This document shows positions 16,505-24,503 of a DNA stretch of 36,507 bases, in pieces. Position numbers and translations under genes: made by a program. Origin of the DNA: Streptomyces sp. NRRL B-24085 (GTDB lineage Bacteria > Actinomycetota > Actinomycetes > Streptomycetales > Streptomycetaceae); NCBI RefSeq assembly GCF_001282115.1, contig NZ_LJBR01000171.1, positions 1-36,507 on the forward strand. The letters run 5' to 3'. The first letter of the stretch is position 1; the number at the start of each line of letters is the position of its first letter. The notes below the pieces were generated by a model. The model saw only the letters and a list, made by a program, of their open reading frames with translations. It had not been told where the DNA came from and ran no database searches.

Positions 16505-17866
16505 CTACAGCACCGGCAGGTTCTTCCGCAGCTCGAAGGCCGTGACCTCGCTGCGGTACTCCTCCCACTCCTGGCGCTTGTTGCGCAGAAAGAAGTCGAA
16601 GACGTGCTCGCCCAGGGTCTCGGCGACCAGGTCGCTGCGTTCCATCAGGGTGAGGGCCTCGCCCAGGTTCTGGGGCAGGGGCTCGATGCCCATGGCGCGG
16701 CGCTCGGAGTTGGAGAGGGCCCAGACGTCGTCCTCGGCGCCCGGCGGGAGCTCGTAGCCCTCCTCGATGCCCTTGAGGCCGGCGGCCAGCAGGAGGGCGT
16801 AGGCGAGGTACGGATTGGCGCCGGAGTCGAGGGAGCGGACCTCGATGCGGGCCGAGCCGGTCTTGCCGGGCTTGTACATCGGGACGCGGACCAGGGCGGA
16901 GCGGTTGTTGTGGCCCCAGCAGATGTAGGAGGGGGCCTCGCCGCCGGCGCCCGCGGTGCGCTCGGTGCCGCCCCAGATGCGCTTGTAGGAGTTGACCCAC
17001 TGGTTGGTGACCGCGGAGATCTCCGCCGCGTGCTTGAGGAGGCCCGCGATGAAGGAGCGGCCGACCTTGGAGAGCTGGTACTCGGAGCCCGACTCGTAGA
17101 ACGCGTTGCGGTCGCCCTCGAAGAGCGAGAGGTGGGTGTGCATGCCCGAGCCGGGGTGCTCCGAGAACGGCTTGGGCATGAACGTCGCCTGGACGCCCTG
17201 CTCCAGCGCCACCTGCTTCATGACCAGGCGGAACGTCATGATGTTGTCGGCCGTGGAGAGCGCGTCGGCGTAGCGCAGGTCGATCTCCTGCTGGCCGGGG
17301 GCGCCCTCGTGGTGGGAGAACTCGACCGAGATGCCCATCGACTCCAGCATGGTGATCGCCTGGCGGCGGAAGTCCATGCCGATGTTCTGCGGGGTGTGGT
17401 CGAAGTAGCCGGAGTTGTCGGCCGGGGTCGGGCGCGAGCCGTCCAGCGGGCGGTCCTTCAGCAGGAAGAACTCGATCTCCGGGTGGGTGTAGAAGGTGAA
17501 GCCCAGGTCGGAGGTGCGGGCCAGGGCGCGCTTGAGGACGTACCTGGGGTCGGCGAAGGACGGGGAGCCGTCCGGCATGAGGATGTCGCAGAACATCCGG
17601 GCCGTGCCGGGGGCCTCGGCCCGCCAGGGCAGGACCTGGAAGGTCGACGGGTCCGGCTTGGCGATCATGTCGGACTCGTACACGCGAGCGAATCCCTCGA
17701 TCGCGGACCCGTCGAAGCCGATGCCCTCGTCGAAGGCCTGTTCCAGTTCCGCCGGGGCCACGGCGACCGACTTGAGGAAGCCCAGCACGTCCGTGAACCA
17801 CAGGCGTACGAACCGGATGTCGCGCTCCTCCAAGGTCCGGAGCACGAACTCCTGCTGCTTGTCCAT
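16505..17866 (-). CDS. glnA2: Glutamine synthetase-like ligase GlnA2 (probable gamma-glutamylpolyamine synthetase)
   Basis: 453 residues from ATG at 17866 (MDKQQEFVL, with GGGGAAG six bases upstream); an ATG at 17881 would add five residues but has poor spacing. GSI-fold motifs: RFVRLWFTDVLG, GFDGSAIEGF, HPEIEFFLL, PGSGMHTHLSLFEGDRN (canonical enzymes have NGSGMHCHQS), the ATP/glutamate site NRSALVRVP, and NPYLAYALLLAAG. A tyrosine sits at the usual adenylylation position (Tyr371 in GYELPPG). As I recall, the S. coelicolor orthologue is GlnA2, a non-canonical GS reported to gamma-glutamylate polyamines rather than make glutamine. The gene is convergent with the VOC gene and divergent from the DUF3105 gene, in the same neighbourhood as glnE. 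Confidence 0.93.
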   Translation of the reverse strand: MDKQQEFVLRTLEERDIRFVRLWFTDVLGFLKSVAVAPAELEQAFDEGIGFDGSAIEGFARVYESDMIAKPDPSTFQVLPWRAEAPGTARMFCDILMPDGSPSFADPRYVLKRALARTSDLGFTFYTHPEIEFFLLKDRPLDGSRPTPADNSGYFDHTPQNIGMDFRRQAITMLESMGISVEFSHHEGAPGQQEIDLRYADALSTADNIMTFRLVMKQVALEQGVQATFMPKPFSEHPGSGMHTHLSLFEGDRNAFYESGSEYQLSKVGRSFIAGLLKHAAEISAVTNQWVNSYKRIWGGTERTAGAGGEAPSYICWGHNNRSALVRVPMYKPGKTGSARIEVRSLDSGANPYLAYALLLAAGLKGIEEGYELPPGAEDDVWALSNSERRAMGIEPLPQNLGEALTLMERSDLVAETLGEHVFDFFLRNKRQEWEEYRSEVTAFELRKNLPVL

Positions 17867-18205
17867 CTTCCGCTTCCCCATCCTTGCTGGTCAGGCCGCC
17901 TGTCTCCGGGTCCCGCAGGAGGCGGTCGGGCACCTGAGCATCACACCACAACAGGATTTCGTGCGCGTTGCCGACCTTGATCGTCGCGGCGACCCGGGGG
18001 TGAACGCCTCACGTCCGGCGGATGTACTGCTCTGCCGCCCATATTGCCTGCTCGGACTGACATACGTAATGCCCGGCCCTCCCCGTCTCACCGCGTGCCC
18101 CGGTTTCCTGTGGGCTCCCTGCCGGAAGGCACCCCGGCCCCACTACGATCAGCGGACCGATCGTCACCATCCGTCCCGCCCCTTTCCCCCAGAAGGACAC
18201 ACCTC
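17867..18205. other. Divergent intergenic region, glnA2 / DUF3105 gene
   Basis: 339 bp without a coding frame I can support. On the plus strand, TACGAT at 18144-18149 could be the -10 of the DUF3105 gene, though no good -35 is seen. TTGCCT, 17 bp and TAATGC around 18047-18075 is a second weak candidate. No clear GlnR box, hairpin or RNA gene was found. Confidence 0.4.
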
Positions 18206-18868
18206 ATGGGTTCCGCCAAGAAGACCACCGCAGCGGCACGCAAGGCGCGCATAGAGGAGATGCGGCGCGCCGAGCAGTCCCGGGAGCGCCGCAACCGGAT
18301 CCTCACCATCGGCGCCGCCGTGGTCGTCGTCGCCGGTCTGGTCGTCGGCTCCGTCGTGCTGGTGCAGTCGCAGTCCGACGACGACAGCACCGCGGCCGAC
18401 GGCAAGGGCAAGGGGCACTTCGTCACGGGCTCGGACGGCGTGAAGACGTGGAAGGGCACGCTGGGCCGCAACCACGTGACCAAGACGGTGAGCTACCCGA
18501 TGGAGCCCCCGGTCGGCGGCGACCACAACCAGGTGTGGATGAACTGCAACGGCAACGTCTACACCAAGGCGATCGGCACCATGAACGCCGTGCACTCGCT
18601 GGAGCACGGCGCGGTCTGGGTGACGTACACCAGCGCGGCCAAGAAGGCCGACGTGGACGCGCTCGCGGCGAAGGTGAAGAAGACGCCGTACACGCTGATG
18701 AGCCCGGACGACAAGCAGAAGGACCCGATCATGCTGTCCGCGTGGGGCCACCAGCGGACCGTGACGGGGGCGAGCGACCCGAACGTCGACAAGTTCTTCG
18801 AGAAGTTCGTGCAGGGCGAGCAGACGCCCGAGCCCGGCGCGGCGTGCACGGGTGGTCTGGGGCAGTGA
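18206..18868 (+). CDS. DUF3105 membrane-anchored extracytoplasmic protein
   Basis: 220 residues from ATG at 18206, which has AGAAGGA eight bases upstream; the frame reaches back to 18044 without conservation. A basic, charged N-terminus of about 30 residues with coiled-coil character (RIEEMRRAEQSRERRNR) leads into a single membrane segment (about 32-53, VVVVAGLVVGSVVLV). The outer domain carries DUF3105 hallmarks: MEPPVGGDHNQVWMNCNGN, then AVHSLEHGAVWVTY. The family function is unknown; the conserved His, Cys and Asn residues could bind a metal. The stop overlaps the GTG start of the DUF305 gene, so the two are translated together. Confidence 0.9.
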   Translation: MGSAKKTTAAARKARIEEMRRAEQSRERRNRILTIGAAVVVVAGLVVGSVVLVQSQSDDDSTAADGKGKGHFVTGSDGVKTWKGTLGRNHVTKTVSYPMEPPVGGDHNQVWMNCNGNVYTKAIGTMNAVHSLEHGAVWVTYTSAAKKADVDALAAKVKKTPYTLMSPDDKQKDPIMLSAWGHQRTVTGASDPNVDKFFEKFVQGEQTPEPGAACTGGLGQ

Positions 18869-19482
18869 GGTTCGCCGGAGTGGCCGTGGCCGTGGCGGGG
18901 GTCCTCGTCGCGGCCGGCGCGATCACCTACGCCGTGGCCGAGGACGGCGGATCGGACGGCACCCCGTCCGCCGGGTCCGCGGACGCGGGTTTCGCGCGTG
19001 ACATGGCCGTGCACCACCAGCAGGCCGTCGAGATGTCGTACATCGTCCGTGACCGCACCAAGGACGTCGAGGTGCGGCGGCTCGCCTACGACATCGCGCA
19101 GACGCAGGCCAACCAGCGCGGCATGCTGCTGGGTTGGCTGGACCTGTGGGGGCTGCCGAAGGTGTCGGCCGATCCGCCGATGACGTGGATGGACATGGGT
19201 GACATGCCGTCGGCCGGCGAGGGCTCGCTGATGCCGGGCATGGCGACCGACGCCGAGATGAAGAGGCTGGGCACGCTCAACGGCAGGCAGGCCGAGGTCT
19301 TCTACCTCCAGTTGATGACGGACCATCACCAGGGCGGCATCCACATGGCGAAGGGCTGTGTGGACAAGTGCGCGGTCGGCGTGGAGAAGCGGCTCGCGCA
19401 GGGGATGGTCGACGCGCAGCAGTCGGAGATCGATCTGATGGCGGGGATGCTGAAGGAGCGGGGCGCGAAGCCGCGATCATAG
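18865..19482 (+). CDS. DUF305 family exported His/Met-rich protein
   Basis: 205 residues starting at a GTG that overlaps the previous stop as GTGA, so translation is coupled. An N-terminal hydrophobic anchor (residues 2-25, VAVAVAGVLVAAGAI) precedes a four-helix DUF305 domain. Its duplicated signature is seen: FARDMAVHHQQAVEMS (His50, His51) and YLQLMTDHHQGGIHMAKGC. Between them is a methionine-rich stretch (MTWMDMGDMPSAGEGSLMPG). DUF305 proteins are ferritin-like helical bundles, some linked to copper or silver resistance. Metal binding is therefore a reasonable inference, not shown. Pairing with DUF3105 suggests the two act together at the cell surface. Confidence 0.9.
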   Translation: MRFAGVAVAVAGVLVAAGAITYAVAEDGGSDGTPSAGSADAGFARDMAVHHQQAVEMSYIVRDRTKDVEVRRLAYDIAQTQANQRGMLLGWLDLWGLPKVSADPPMTWMDMGDMPSAGEGSLMPGMATDAEMKRLGTLNGRQAEVFYLQLMTDHHQGGIHMAKGCVDKCAVGVEKRLAQGMVDAQQSEIDLMAGMLKERGAKPRS

Positions 19483-19495
19483 AGGGTTAACCCTC
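19482..19495. promoter_or_regulatory. Perfect 14-bp palindrome, possible operator
   Basis: GAGGGTTAACCCTC is a perfect palindrome overlapping the DUF305 stop. A second GGTTAA lies 30 bp downstream (19515-19520). It sits about 130 bp before the sedolisin start, so it may be an operator for that gene or a short terminator for the upstream pair. Confidence 0.45.
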
Positions 19496-19558
19496 GAACC
19501 AGCCTTTTTCATTAGGTTAATTGGGCTCTTCTTGGCATGCGCATTCCCCTTGCATGAA

Positions 19559-19610
19559 CGGTTCGTCGCAAGAGTGGCCACACCGTCGAGTGATCACTCG
19601 CGACGAACCG
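19559..19610 (+). promoter_or_regulatory. Structured leader before the sedolisin gene
   Basis: An 11-bp inverted repeat CGGTTCGTCGC / GCGACGAACCG (19559-19569, 19600-19610) encloses a perfect 14-bp palindrome CGAGTGATCACTCG (19587-19600). It ends 15 nt before the ATG, next to the ribosome site AGGGGG. It could be an RNA structure controlling translation or a repressor site. Confidence 0.55.
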
Positions 19611-19625
19611 CATCCAGGGGGTTCC

Positions 19626-21566
19626 ATGAGATCCAACCGCGCCAAAGTCCGCGCCGGCGTGAGCATGGCGGCGACTCTGCCGATGCTCGCGGGCGCGCTG
19701 GCGCTCGGTATACCCGCGGCCCACGCCGCGGACGGCCCGGCCCGTGACACGCTCGCCGGGACCAAGCCCGCGTGGGCCACGGCCAAGGCCGACAAGGGCG
19801 CCGCCCCGGACAGTTCCCAGGTCTCCGCCCGGGTCTACCTCGCCGGCAGGGACGCCGCCGGCCTCGCCGCCTACGCGAAGTCGGTGTCCGACCCGGCCTC
19901 GGCGTCGTACGGCAAGCACCTGAGCGCCAAGCAGGCGCAGGCCCGCTTCGGTGCCACCAAGGCGCAGGTCGCCGCGGTCAAGTCGTGGCTGGAGTCGGCG
20001 GGCCTGAAGGTCACCGGCACCACGCAGCACTACGTCGCCGTCACCGGTGACGTGGCCGCCGCCGAGAAGGCCTTCGGCACCCAGCTCCACAACTACGCCA
20101 AGGGCTCGAAGACCTACCGCGCCCCGGCCAAGGCCGCCTCCGCGCCGGCCGGCCTGGACGGTGCCGTCCTGACCGTCACCGGCCTGGACAACGCCCCGCA
20201 CAAGGCGAGCAGCAAGGACCAACTGCCGCCGCCGGACGCCGTGTTCAAGAACGCCGGGCCGTTCTCCTCGTACTACGGCTCGAACATCGCGAGCACGTTG
20301 CCCGACGCCTACGGCACGAAGATCCCGTACGCCGTCAAGGGCTACACGGGCAAGCAGCTCCGCGCCGCCTACGGCGCCGGCACGTACACCGGCAAGGGAG
20401 TGCGCGTCGCCATCACCGACGCCTACGCCTCCCCCACCATCGCCTTCGACGCGGCCACCTACGCGAAGAAGAACGGCGACGCCGCCTACACCACGGGCCA
20501 GCTCAAGCAGGTCCTGCCGAAGAACTACACGAAGACCGAGGAGTGCGGGGCGGCCGGCTGGTACGGCGAGGAGACCCTCGACGTCGAGGCCGTGCACGCG
20601 GTCGCGCCGGACGCGAGCATCACGTACGTGGGCGCCGCGTCCTGCTACGACGACGACCTGCTCGACTCGCTCAGCAAGATCGTCGACAACCACCTCGCCG
20701 ACATCGTCTCCAACTCCTGGGGCGACATCGAGGCCAACCAGACGCCGGACCTCGCGGCCGCCTACGACCAGGTCTTCCAGTTCGGCGCGGTCGAGGGCAT
20801 CGGCTTCTACTTCTCCTCCGGCGACAACGGCGACGAGGTCGCCAACACCGGCACGAAGCAGGTCGACACCCCCGCCAACTCGGCGTGGGTGACGGCGGTC
20901 GGCGGTACCTCGCTCGCCGTCGGCAAGGGCGACAAGTACCTCTGGGAGACCGGCTGGGGCACCGAGAAGGCCGTGCTGTCCGCGGACGGCAAGAGCTGGA
21001 CGAACTTCCCCGGCGCGTTCACCTCGGGCGCGGGCGGCGGCACCAGCAGGACGGTCGCCGAGCCCTACTACCAGAAGGGTGTCGTCCCGAACGCGCTCGC
21101 CACGGCCAACAACGCCGCCGGCAACCGCGTGGTCCCGGACATCTCCGCGATCGCCGACCCCAACACCGGTTTCCTGGTGGGCCAGACGCAGACCTTCCCC
21201 GACGGCTCGCAGCAGTACAGCGAGTACCGCATCGGCGGCACCTCGCTGGCCTCGCCGGTGATCGCGGCCGTGCAGGCGCTGGCGCAGCAGGCGGGCGGCG
21301 GCAAGGCGCTCGGCTTCGCCAACCCGTCGATCTACTCGAAGTACGGGTCCCGGGTGTACCACGACGTCACGGACAACCCGACGGGCTCCGGACTCGCGGT
21401 CGCGCGCGTCGACTTCATCAACAGCGTTGACGCCAGCGGTGGGTTGAGCACCTCGGTCCGCAGCCTCGGCAAGGACAGCTCGCTGTCCGCGGGCAAGGGC
21501 TACGACGACGTGACGGGCGTGGGCACGCCCGCGAACGGTTACGTGCAGTCGTTCAACCGGCGCTGA
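19626..21566 (+). CDS. Secreted sedolisin-type serine carboxyl protease (S53, pro-kumamolisin)
   Basis: 646 residues from ATG at 19626 with AGGGGG a few bases upstream; the frame extends to 19521 through the structured leader and is unlikely to start there. The signal peptide ends near residue 34 (PAAHAAD). A pro-domain (about 50-230) has the activation signature SASYGKHLSAKQAQARFG. The catalytic domain has the S53 triad: Glu315 and Asp319 in YGEETLDVE, and Ser540 in GGTSLASPV. The oxyanion Asp is probably Asp400 in SSGDNG. A C-terminal calcium site is likely around DDVTGVGTP. Such enzymes are self-activating acid proteases that degrade extracellular protein. It is single-gene, with a plus-strand terminator directly after. 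Confidence 0.95.
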   Translation: MRSNRAKVRAGVSMAATLPMLAGALALGIPAAHAADGPARDTLAGTKPAWATAKADKGAAPDSSQVSARVYLAGRDAAGLAAYAKSVSDPASASYGKHLSAKQAQARFGATKAQVAAVKSWLESAGLKVTGTTQHYVAVTGDVAAAEKAFGTQLHNYAKGSKTYRAPAKAASAPAGLDGAVLTVTGLDNAPHKASSKDQLPPPDAVFKNAGPFSSYYGSNIASTLPDAYGTKIPYAVKGYTGKQLRAAYGAGTYTGKGVRVAITDAYASPTIAFDAATYAKKNGDAAYTTGQLKQVLPKNYTKTEECGAAGWYGEETLDVEAVHAVAPDASITYVGAASCYDDDLLDSLSKIVDNHLADIVSNSWGDIEANQTPDLAAAYDQVFQFGAVEGIGFYFSSGDNGDEVANTGTKQVDTPANSAWVTAVGGTSLAVGKGDKYLWETGWGTEKAVLSADGKSWTNFPGAFTSGAGGGTSRTVAEPYYQKGVVPNALATANNAAGNRVVPDISAIADPNTGFLVGQTQTFPDGSQQYSEYRIGGTSLASPVIAAVQALAQQAGGGKALGFANPSIYSKYGSRVYHDVTDNPTGSGLAVARVDFINSVDASGGLSTSVRSLGKDSSLSAGKGYDDVTGVGTPANGYVQSFNRR

Positions 21567-21584
21567 TCCGGACGCACGAACGCG

Positions 21585-21618
21585 GGGTCCGGTCCCGAGA
21601 ACCCTCGGGGCCGGGCCC
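21585..21618 (+). terminator. Terminator after the sedolisin gene
   Basis: A 15-bp RNA stem (21585-21599 with 21604-21618, loop AACC) containing two G-U pairs. The wobble pairs become A-C mismatches in minus-strand RNA, so it should work best for plus-strand transcripts. Confidence 0.65.
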
Positions 21619-21642
21619 TCGCGCCTGTCCGGACCGCCTTCG

Positions 21643-22026
21643 TCACGTGCGCCCACGGCGGCCGGTCAGCACGTGGATCACGATCCCCGCGGCCAGCAGG
21701 AGAGCCCCGGCGACGAGGAACGGGACCGGCGCGTACTCCTCGGTGCAGGTCTGCCCGCCGGTCACCGCGTGGCACACCTCCCCCGGACCCTCCCGGTTCA
21801 GGTGGGCGAGGTAGAGCAGCGGCAGGGCCAGGCCCGAGAGGGCGCCCACGACAGCGCGCCGGGGCCCCCTGCGGAGCAACGGCACCGCGGCCACCGCGGC
21901 GAGTACGACGAAGGCGACGCCGACCGTCAGGATCGCCGCGAGCCCGATGCCGGCGCACGCTCCCACGAGGAGCCAGGCCAGGAACCAGCCCCAGCCCGCC
22001 GTACCGTCCCGGCCGTCACCACTCAC
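21643..22026 (-). CDS. Small integral membrane protein, unknown function
   Basis: 127 residues from GTG at 22026 (GAGGCAGG upstream). The frame stays open far beyond because it is antisense to nadE, so the start is chosen from the ribosome site and the first membrane segment. Hydrophobic stretches: FLAWLLVGACAGIGLAAILT with GVAFVVLAAVAAVPLL, then VVGALSGLALPLLYLAHL, then PVPFLVAGALLLAAGIVIHV. An extracytoplasmic loop with two cysteines (EVCHAVTGGQTCTEEY) lies between the last two and could form a disulfide. The tail is basic (TGRRGRT). Divergent from nadE. No family is recognised. Confidence 0.72.
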   Translation of the reverse strand: MSGDGRDGTAGWGWFLAWLLVGACAGIGLAAILTVGVAFVVLAAVAAVPLLRRGPRRAVVGALSGLALPLLYLAHLNREGPGEVCHAVTGGQTCTEEYAPVPFLVAGALLLAAGIVIHVLTGRRGRT

Positions 22027-22098
22027 GCCGCGCCTGCCTCTCGTCGGGGGCAAGGGTAGGACGCGCACCCCCGCCCCCCATAGTGTCGCTCTGACGAT

Positions 22099-22110
22099 TA
22101 CACTGCTCCT
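22099..22110 (+). promoter_or_regulatory. nadE promoter, likely leaderless transcript
   Basis: -10 TACACT at 22099-22104 lies only six bases before the GTG at 22111, so transcription should begin at or next to the start codon. No ribosome-binding sequence precedes the GTG, and the -35 is weak. Confidence 0.6.
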
Positions 22111-24147
22111 GTGACTGCCTCGAACTTCTGGTCCATCTATCAACACGGGTTCGCACGCGTCGCCGCCTGCACGGGGCACACCGTCATCGCGGACCCGCCC
22201 GCCAACGCCGAAGCGGTGCTGCGCCAGGCGCGCCGGTGCGGTGAGGAAGGGGTCGCCGTCGCCGTCTTCCCGGAGCTCGGGCTGTGCGGCTACTCCATCG
22301 AGGACCTGCTCCTCCAGGACGCCCTGCTCGACGAGGTCGAGACCGCGCTCGCGGACGTGGTCACCGGGTCGGCCGACCTGCTCCCGGTGCTGGTCGTCGG
22401 CGCCCCGCTGCGCCACCGGAACCGGGTCTACAACTGCGCGGTGATCGTGCACCGCGGCCGGGTCCTCGGTGTCGTGCCGAAGTCGTACCCGCCCAACTAC
22501 CGCGAGTTCTACGAGCGCCGGCAGATCGGCGACGGCGCCGACGAGCGCGGCGGGTCGATCCGGGTCGGCGGGGCGAACGTGCCGTTCGGCGTGGACCTGC
22601 TGTTCGAGGCGGCCGACGTCCCCGGTCTCGTGCTGCACACGGAGATCTGCGAGGACATGTGGGTGCCGGTGCCGCCCAGCGCGGAGGCCGCCCTCGCCGG
22701 CGCGACCGTCCTGGTCAACCTCTCCGGCAGCCCCATCACGGTCGGCCGGGCCGAGGACCGCAAACTGCTCTGCCGCTCGGCGTCCTCGCGCTGCCTCGCG
22801 GCGTACGTCTACGCGGCGGCCGGACTCGGCGAGTCCACGACCGACCTGTCCTGGGACGGCCAGGCCATGGTCTACGAGAACGGCGTCCTGCTGGCCGAGA
22901 CCGAGCGGTTCCCGGCGGGCGACGCGTACGCGGTGGCCGACGTGGACCTGGACCTGCTGCGGCAGGAGCGGCTGCGGATGGGCACGTTCGACGAGAACCG
23001 GCGCACCCATCAGGCGCGCACCGGTGACTTCCGGACGGTGTCCTTCGAACTCGACCCGCCCGCGGGCGACCTGGGCCTCAGGCGCCGCCTGGAGCGCTTC
23101 CCGTTCGTGCCGGCCGACGCCGGGCGACTCGCCCAGGACTGCTACGAGGCGTACAACATCCAGGTCGCCGGGCTCCAGCAGCGGCTCGCGGCGATCGGCG
23201 GCCCGAAGGTGGTCATCGGGGTGTCCGGCGGCCTCGACTCCACGCACGCGCTGATCGTGGCCGCCCGCGCGATGGACCGCGCCGGGCGGCCGCGCAGCGA
23301 CATCCTGGCCTGGACCCTGCCCGGCTTCGCGACCAGCGACCACACCAAGGACAACGCCCACAAGCTGATGCGGGCCCTCGGCGTCACCGCGGCCGAGCTG
23401 GACATCACGCCGACCGCGCGGCTGATGCTGCAGGAGATGGGCCACCCCTTCGCATCCGGTGAGCCCGTGTACGACGTCACCTTCGAGAACGTCCAGGCGG
23501 GACTGCGCACCGACTACCTGTTCCGGCTGGCCAACCAGCGCGGCGGCATCGTGCTCGGCACCGGTGACCTCTCCGAGCTGGCGCTCGGCTGGTCGACGTA
23601 CGGCGTGGGCGACCAGATGAGCCACTACAACGTCAACTCGGGCGTGCCGAAGACGTTGATGCAGCATCTGATCCGCTGGGTCGTCAGCAGCGGGCAGTTC
23701 GACGAGGAGACGGGCCACATCCTCACCGCGATCCTCGACACCGAGATCAGCCCGGAGCTGGTGCCGGGCGAGGAGATGCAGTCCACCGAGTCGAAGATCG
23801 GCCCGTACGCGCTGCACGACTTCACGCTCTTCCACGTCCTGCGGTACGGCTTCCGGCCCTCGAAGATCGCCTTCCTGGCCTGGCACGCCTGGCACGACGA
23901 GAAGACCGGGGCCTGGCCGCCGAACTTCCCGGACGCCAAGCGCGTGACGTACGACCTGCCGGAGATCCGGCGGTGGCTGGAGGTGTTCTGCAAGCGCTTC
24001 TTCGCGTTCGCCCAGTTCAAGCGCTCGGCCATGCCGAACGGCCCGAAGGTCTCGGCGGGCGGTTCCCTCTCGCCCCGCGGCGACTGGCGGGCCCCCTCGG
24101 ACAGCTCGGCGCGGGCGTGGCTGCGGGACCTGGAGCGGTTCGACTAG
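22111..24147 (+). CDS. nadE: Glutamine-dependent NAD+ synthetase
   Basis: 678 residues from GTG at 22111. The N-terminal nitrilase-type glutaminase has the triad Glu55 ([10 protein letters not shown]), Lys124 ([10 protein letters not shown]) and Cys180 (HTEICEDMW). The C-terminal N-type ATP pyrophosphatase has SGGLDST at 372-378, with the later NAD synthetase motifs [16 protein letters not shown] and [11 protein letters not shown]. Ammonia freed from glutamine passes to nicotinic acid adenine dinucleotide, activated by ATP, to give NAD+. The length matches the two-domain actinobacterial enzyme (about 679 residues). It is an essential core gene, transcribed alone and apparently from a leaderless mRNA. 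Confidence 0.97.
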   Translation: MTASNFWSIYQHGFARVAACTGHTVIADPPANAEAVLRQARRCGEEGVAVAVFPELGLCGYSIEDLLLQDALLDEVETALADVVTGSADLLPVLVVGAPLRHRNRVYNCAVIVHRGRVLGVVPKSYPPNYREFYERRQIGDGADERGGSIRVGGANVPFGVDLLFEAADVPGLVLHTEICEDMWVPVPPSAEAALAGATVLVNLSGSPITVGRAEDRKLLCRSASSRCLAAYVYAAAGLGESTTDLSWDGQAMVYENGVLLAETERFPAGDAYAVADVDLDLLRQERLRMGTFDENRRTHQARTGDFRTVSFELDPPAGDLGLRRRLERFPFVPADAGRLAQDCYEAYNIQVAGLQQRLAAIGGPKVVIGVSGGLDSTHALIVAARAMDRAGRPRSDILAWTLPGFATSDHTKDNAHKLMRALGVTAAELDITPTARLMLQEMGHPFASGEPVYDVTFENVQAGLRTDYLFRLANQRGGIVLGTGDLSELALGWSTYGVGDQMSHYNVNSGVPKTLMQHLIRWVVSSGQFDEETGHILTAILDTEISPELVPGEEMQSTESKIGPYALHDFTLFHVLRYGFRPSKIAFLAWHAWHDEKTGAWPPNFPDAKRVTYDLPEIRRWLEVFCKRFFAFAQFKRSAMPNGPKVSAGGSLSPRGDWRAPSDSSARAWLRDLERFD

Positions 24148-24179
24148 ACGGGGTTCGACCAGGCGGTGCCGGGGGGACG

Positions 24180-24420
24180 GCCTCGAAGGTGGGCGCCGGT
24201 CGAAGGCCAGGTCGACGGTGTCGCCGACGCGGATCTCGCCGTGGCCGATCGAGCGGTCCTCGGTGGGCACCCGGCTGAGCTCCGTACCGTCGAACCCCCC
24301 GGTGACGAAGTCGAGGAAGGCTCCCGTGTCGCCGGTGACGACCCAGGGCGCGACGGAGGTGTAGCCCGCCGGGGCGGCGCTGGTCCGGCCTGACGGGCTC
24401 CTGCTCCCGGCCTGGAACAC
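24180..24420 (-). pseudogene. Truncated VOC/PhnB-like gene remnant
   Basis: The minus strand between nadE and panB encodes about 65 residues that read as the N-terminal half of a PhnB-like VOC protein: AGYTSVAPWVVTGDTGAFLD, then GGFDGTELSRVPTEDRSIGH and GEIRVGDTVDLAFDRRP. After DRRP, near 24195, the similarity ends abruptly and the frame runs on antisense into nadE with no stop. Intact relatives have about 70 or more further residues (a second half with a DPDG-type ending). A GTG at 24420 could start it, but the leader is unconvincing. I read this as a gene truncated by a deletion at the nadE 3' side. It could also be a translated fragment; the family call rests on recognition of the motifs. 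Confidence 0.62.
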
Positions 24421-24435
24421 GGTCCGGAACAGAGG

Positions 24436-24469
24436 GCGCCCCGCCGACGGGGGAAGATCGGCGGGGCGC
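24436..24469 (-). terminator. Terminator after panB
   Basis: Perfect 12-bp inverted repeat GCGCCCCGCCGA / TCGGCGGGGCGC (24436-24447, 24458-24469) with a 10-nt loop, 35 bp beyond the panB stop and upstream of the VOC remnant. Confidence 0.75.
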
Positions 24470-24503
24470 TTGGTGCCGCAGTGGCTCTGACGGGCCGTGG
24501 GCC

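Noticed and set aside
17867..18205. A GlnR-binding site upstream of glnA2
   Set aside because: No match to the paired GTnAC-N6-GAAAC pattern was found by eye.
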